From Bacteroidia bacterium (GTDB lineage Bacteria > Bacteroidota > Bacteroidia > Flavobacteriales > NORP286), in the NCBI GenBank assembly GCA_016763665.1, contig JAESTI010000203.1, positions 1 to 7,390 on the forward strand: a stretch of 7,390 bases of DNA, written 5' to 3'. Positions within the stretch are counted from its first letter, which is position 1, and each line of letters opens with the position of its first letter. The notes under the pieces are model-generated. The model ran no database searches, had not been told where the DNA came from, and was given only the letters and a program-made list of their open reading frames with translations. Position numbers and translations under genes: made by a program. This document shows positions 6,551 to 7,390 of this stretch, one piece after another.

Positions 6551-6772
6551 ATGAATCTTTCAGAATTGAAAATTGGACAGCATGCAATTGTGGATTCAAT
6601 TACTGATAAAGACTTATCGCTTAAACTTCTCGAGCTTGGTTGTATACTGGGAAATTCTATCAAGTTAGAATCTATTGCCCCTTTGGGGGATCCTTTGGTG
6701 ATCAAAATAAATGATTCAAATTTTGGTGTGAGAAAGGATGAGGCCAAATGTATTCTTATTCGTGAAAAGTAA
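6551..6772 (+). CDS. feoA: FeoA, SH3-like accessory protein of ferrous iron transport
   Basis: This 73-residue cytosolic protein has the usual length of stand-alone FeoA and no signal or membrane segment. It opens with NLSELKIGQHAIVDSI, the first strands of the SH3-like barrel. LLELGCILGNSIKLESIAPLGDPLVIKI (26-53) corresponds to the family hallmark 'LLELGLxPGxxVxxxxxAPLGDPxxIxV', and it ends VRKDEAKCILIREK, matching the family's closing 'LRxxEAxxIxV'. FeoA is thought to bind FeoB and modulate Fe2+ uptake; its exact action is unsettled. feoB follows on the same strand after a 104-bp gap, longer than the near-abutting arrangement often seen in feoAB. A TAnnTTTG promoter candidate lies about 25 bp upstream of the ATG. 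No strong ribosome-binding site is seen, which is normal in Bacteroidota. Confidence 0.93.
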   Translation: MNLSELKIGQHAIVDSITDKDLSLKLLELGCILGNSIKLESIAPLGDPLVIKINDSNFGVRKDEAKCILIREK

Positions 6773-6779
6773 AGATCGC

Positions 6780-6851
6780 ATTGTTCTATTGCTCCATTGT
6801 TGAAACGCTTGAATTGTGTTCTACCGGAAAACAATAGAGCAATAGAACAAT
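6780..6851. repeat. 22-bp near-perfect inverted repeat between feoA and feoB
   Basis: Bases 6780-6801 (ATTGTTCTATTGCTCCATTG and two more) pair with 6830-6851 with a single mismatch, around a 28-nt loop. Each arm is itself made of roughly three 8-bp units: ATTGTTCT, ATTGCTCC, ATTGTTGA on the left, and CAATAGAG, CAATAGAA, CAATAAAT on the right. A six-T run follows at 6859-6864, eight bases after the stem, so the hairpin could act as an attenuator or leaky terminator, or protect the feoA message from decay. It could equally be a dispersed REP/MITE-type element; no target duplication is obvious. Confidence 0.8.
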
Positions 6852-6876
6852 AAATCAATTTTTTATCAAAAAGTAA

Positions 6877-7390
6877 GTGGAGAAGAAGTTATTGAATGTG
6901 GTGTTGATGGGTAATCCCAACTGTGGAAAGTCCTCGCTATTTAATGCGCTCACCGGATTAAATCAGCAAGTTGGAAATTATCCCGGGGTAACGGTAGAGA
7001 AAAGAACAGGTAAATTTAAGCTAGACAACGGTTCACTGACAAATGTAAGGGTAACAGACCTTCCGGGAAGTTATAGCCTTTATCCAAAGTCTATAGATCA
7101 AGGAATTACTTTGAATGAAATTTGCCAAAATGATGATGATATTACTTTAGTAATTCTTGACGCATCCAATCTAAAAAGAAGTTTACTTCTTTGCACACAA
7201 ACAATTGATCTCAATAAGTCTACAATAGTCGCACTCAACATGCTGGATGTAGCAAATAAAAAGGGAATTAAAATTGACTCCCAGCAATTGCAAAAAGAAT
7301 TGGGAGTAACAATAATTCCCATTAATGCCAGGAAAAAAGAGGGTATTGAAGAACTTAAAAAAGAAATATGCCTGGCCCAAAAACCTAAAA
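6877..7390 (+). CDS. feoB: FeoB ferrous iron transporter, N-terminal GTPase domain (3' truncated)
   Basis: FeoB is the inner-membrane Fe2+ permease with an N-terminal G domain; 171 codons are in the window. The G motifs are in order: G1 GNPNCGKS (12-19), G2 Thr39 in PGVTVEK (36-42), G3 DLPGSYSL (61-68), G4 NMLD (121-124), and G5 near INARKKEG (149-156). DLPGSYSLYPKS is typical of Bacteroidota FeoB. The helical insertion and membrane domain lie beyond the edge. The start is best taken as GTG at 6877, directly after an in-frame TAA (6874-6876). It yields VEKKLLNVVLMGNPN, matching the usual short leader before G1, whereas the first ATG (6907) would begin one residue before the P-loop and lose the first strand; TTG 6892 is the alternative. 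It is expected to be co-transcribed with feoA unless the hairpin between them stops polymerase. Confidence 0.95.
   Translation, partial: MEKKLLNVVLMGNPNCGKSSLFNALTGLNQQVGNYPGVTVEKRTGKFKLDNGSLTNVRVTDLPGSYSLYPKSIDQGITLNEICQNDDDITLVILDASNLKRSLLLCTQTIDLNKSTIVALNMLDVANKKGIKIDSQQLQKELGVTIIPINARKKEGIEELKKEICLAQKPK

Noticed and set aside
6544..6858. 104-codon minus-strand open frame opposite feoA
   Set aside because: It is antisense to a well-supported feoA and uses part of the inverted repeat as coding sequence. No recognisable protein features.
7098..7380. Two overlapping minus-strand frames opposite feoB
   Set aside because: They lie antisense to the FeoB G domain, whose G4 and G5 motifs are clear on the plus strand.

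Overview
The window looks like chromosomal DNA from a member of the Bacteroidota. It is AT-rich outside one gene. It carries at least one good match to the Bacteroidota -7 promoter motif TAnnTTTG. It encodes FeoA and FeoB proteins, with the FeoB phrase SLYPKS that I associate with this phylum, and a surface-type protein ending in the tail-fibre/S74 chaperone module common in these bacteria. No phage, plasmid, transposase, tRNA, rRNA or CRISPR feature is visible.

Layout. 1-190 (+): the last 62 codons of an unrecognised gene. 191-327: a gap between convergent genes with a perfect 16-bp palindromic (REP-like) hairpin. 328-1967 (-): a two-gene unit, a GNAT acetyltransferase starting at TTG followed by a GT-B glycosyltransferase, overlapping by 19 bp. 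1991-2152 (+): a 53-residue cysteine-containing putative lipoprotein, divergent from the acetyltransferase across only 23 bp. 2153-2303: an AT-rich leader with three spaced copies of an AATATTT element. 2304-6440 (+): the dominant feature, a 1378-residue collagen-like protein. 6441-6550: intergenic DNA with a TAnnTTTG promoter candidate. 6551-6772 (+): feoA. 6773-6876: a gap filled by a 22-bp near-perfect inverted repeat. 6877-7390 (+): the GTPase domain of feoB, starting at GTG and running off the window.

The collagen-like protein is the most notable object. A Sec signal peptide and a short N-terminal segment lead into 306 Gly-X-Y triplets broken only by GEAVK and GI. Next come a short linker, six 14-residue YadA-type head repeats, an S74 (endosialidase-type) intramolecular chaperone with the S-D-K-N-R-K signature, and a C-terminal coiled coil. 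YadA heads, S74 domains and collagen helices are all trimeric. The simplest model is that the C-terminus trimerises the chain and nucleates a roughly 260-nm triple helix, and that the chaperone then cuts itself off. Charge is sorted along the rod: a basic N-terminal zone, a long acidic Glu/Gln zone, then a Lys/Asp/Thr-rich remainder. The feoAB genes are an ordinary ferrous-iron uptake system, apparently unrelated to the collagen gene. A link between the acetyltransferase/glycosyltransferase pair and the collagen protein is not shown by the sequence.
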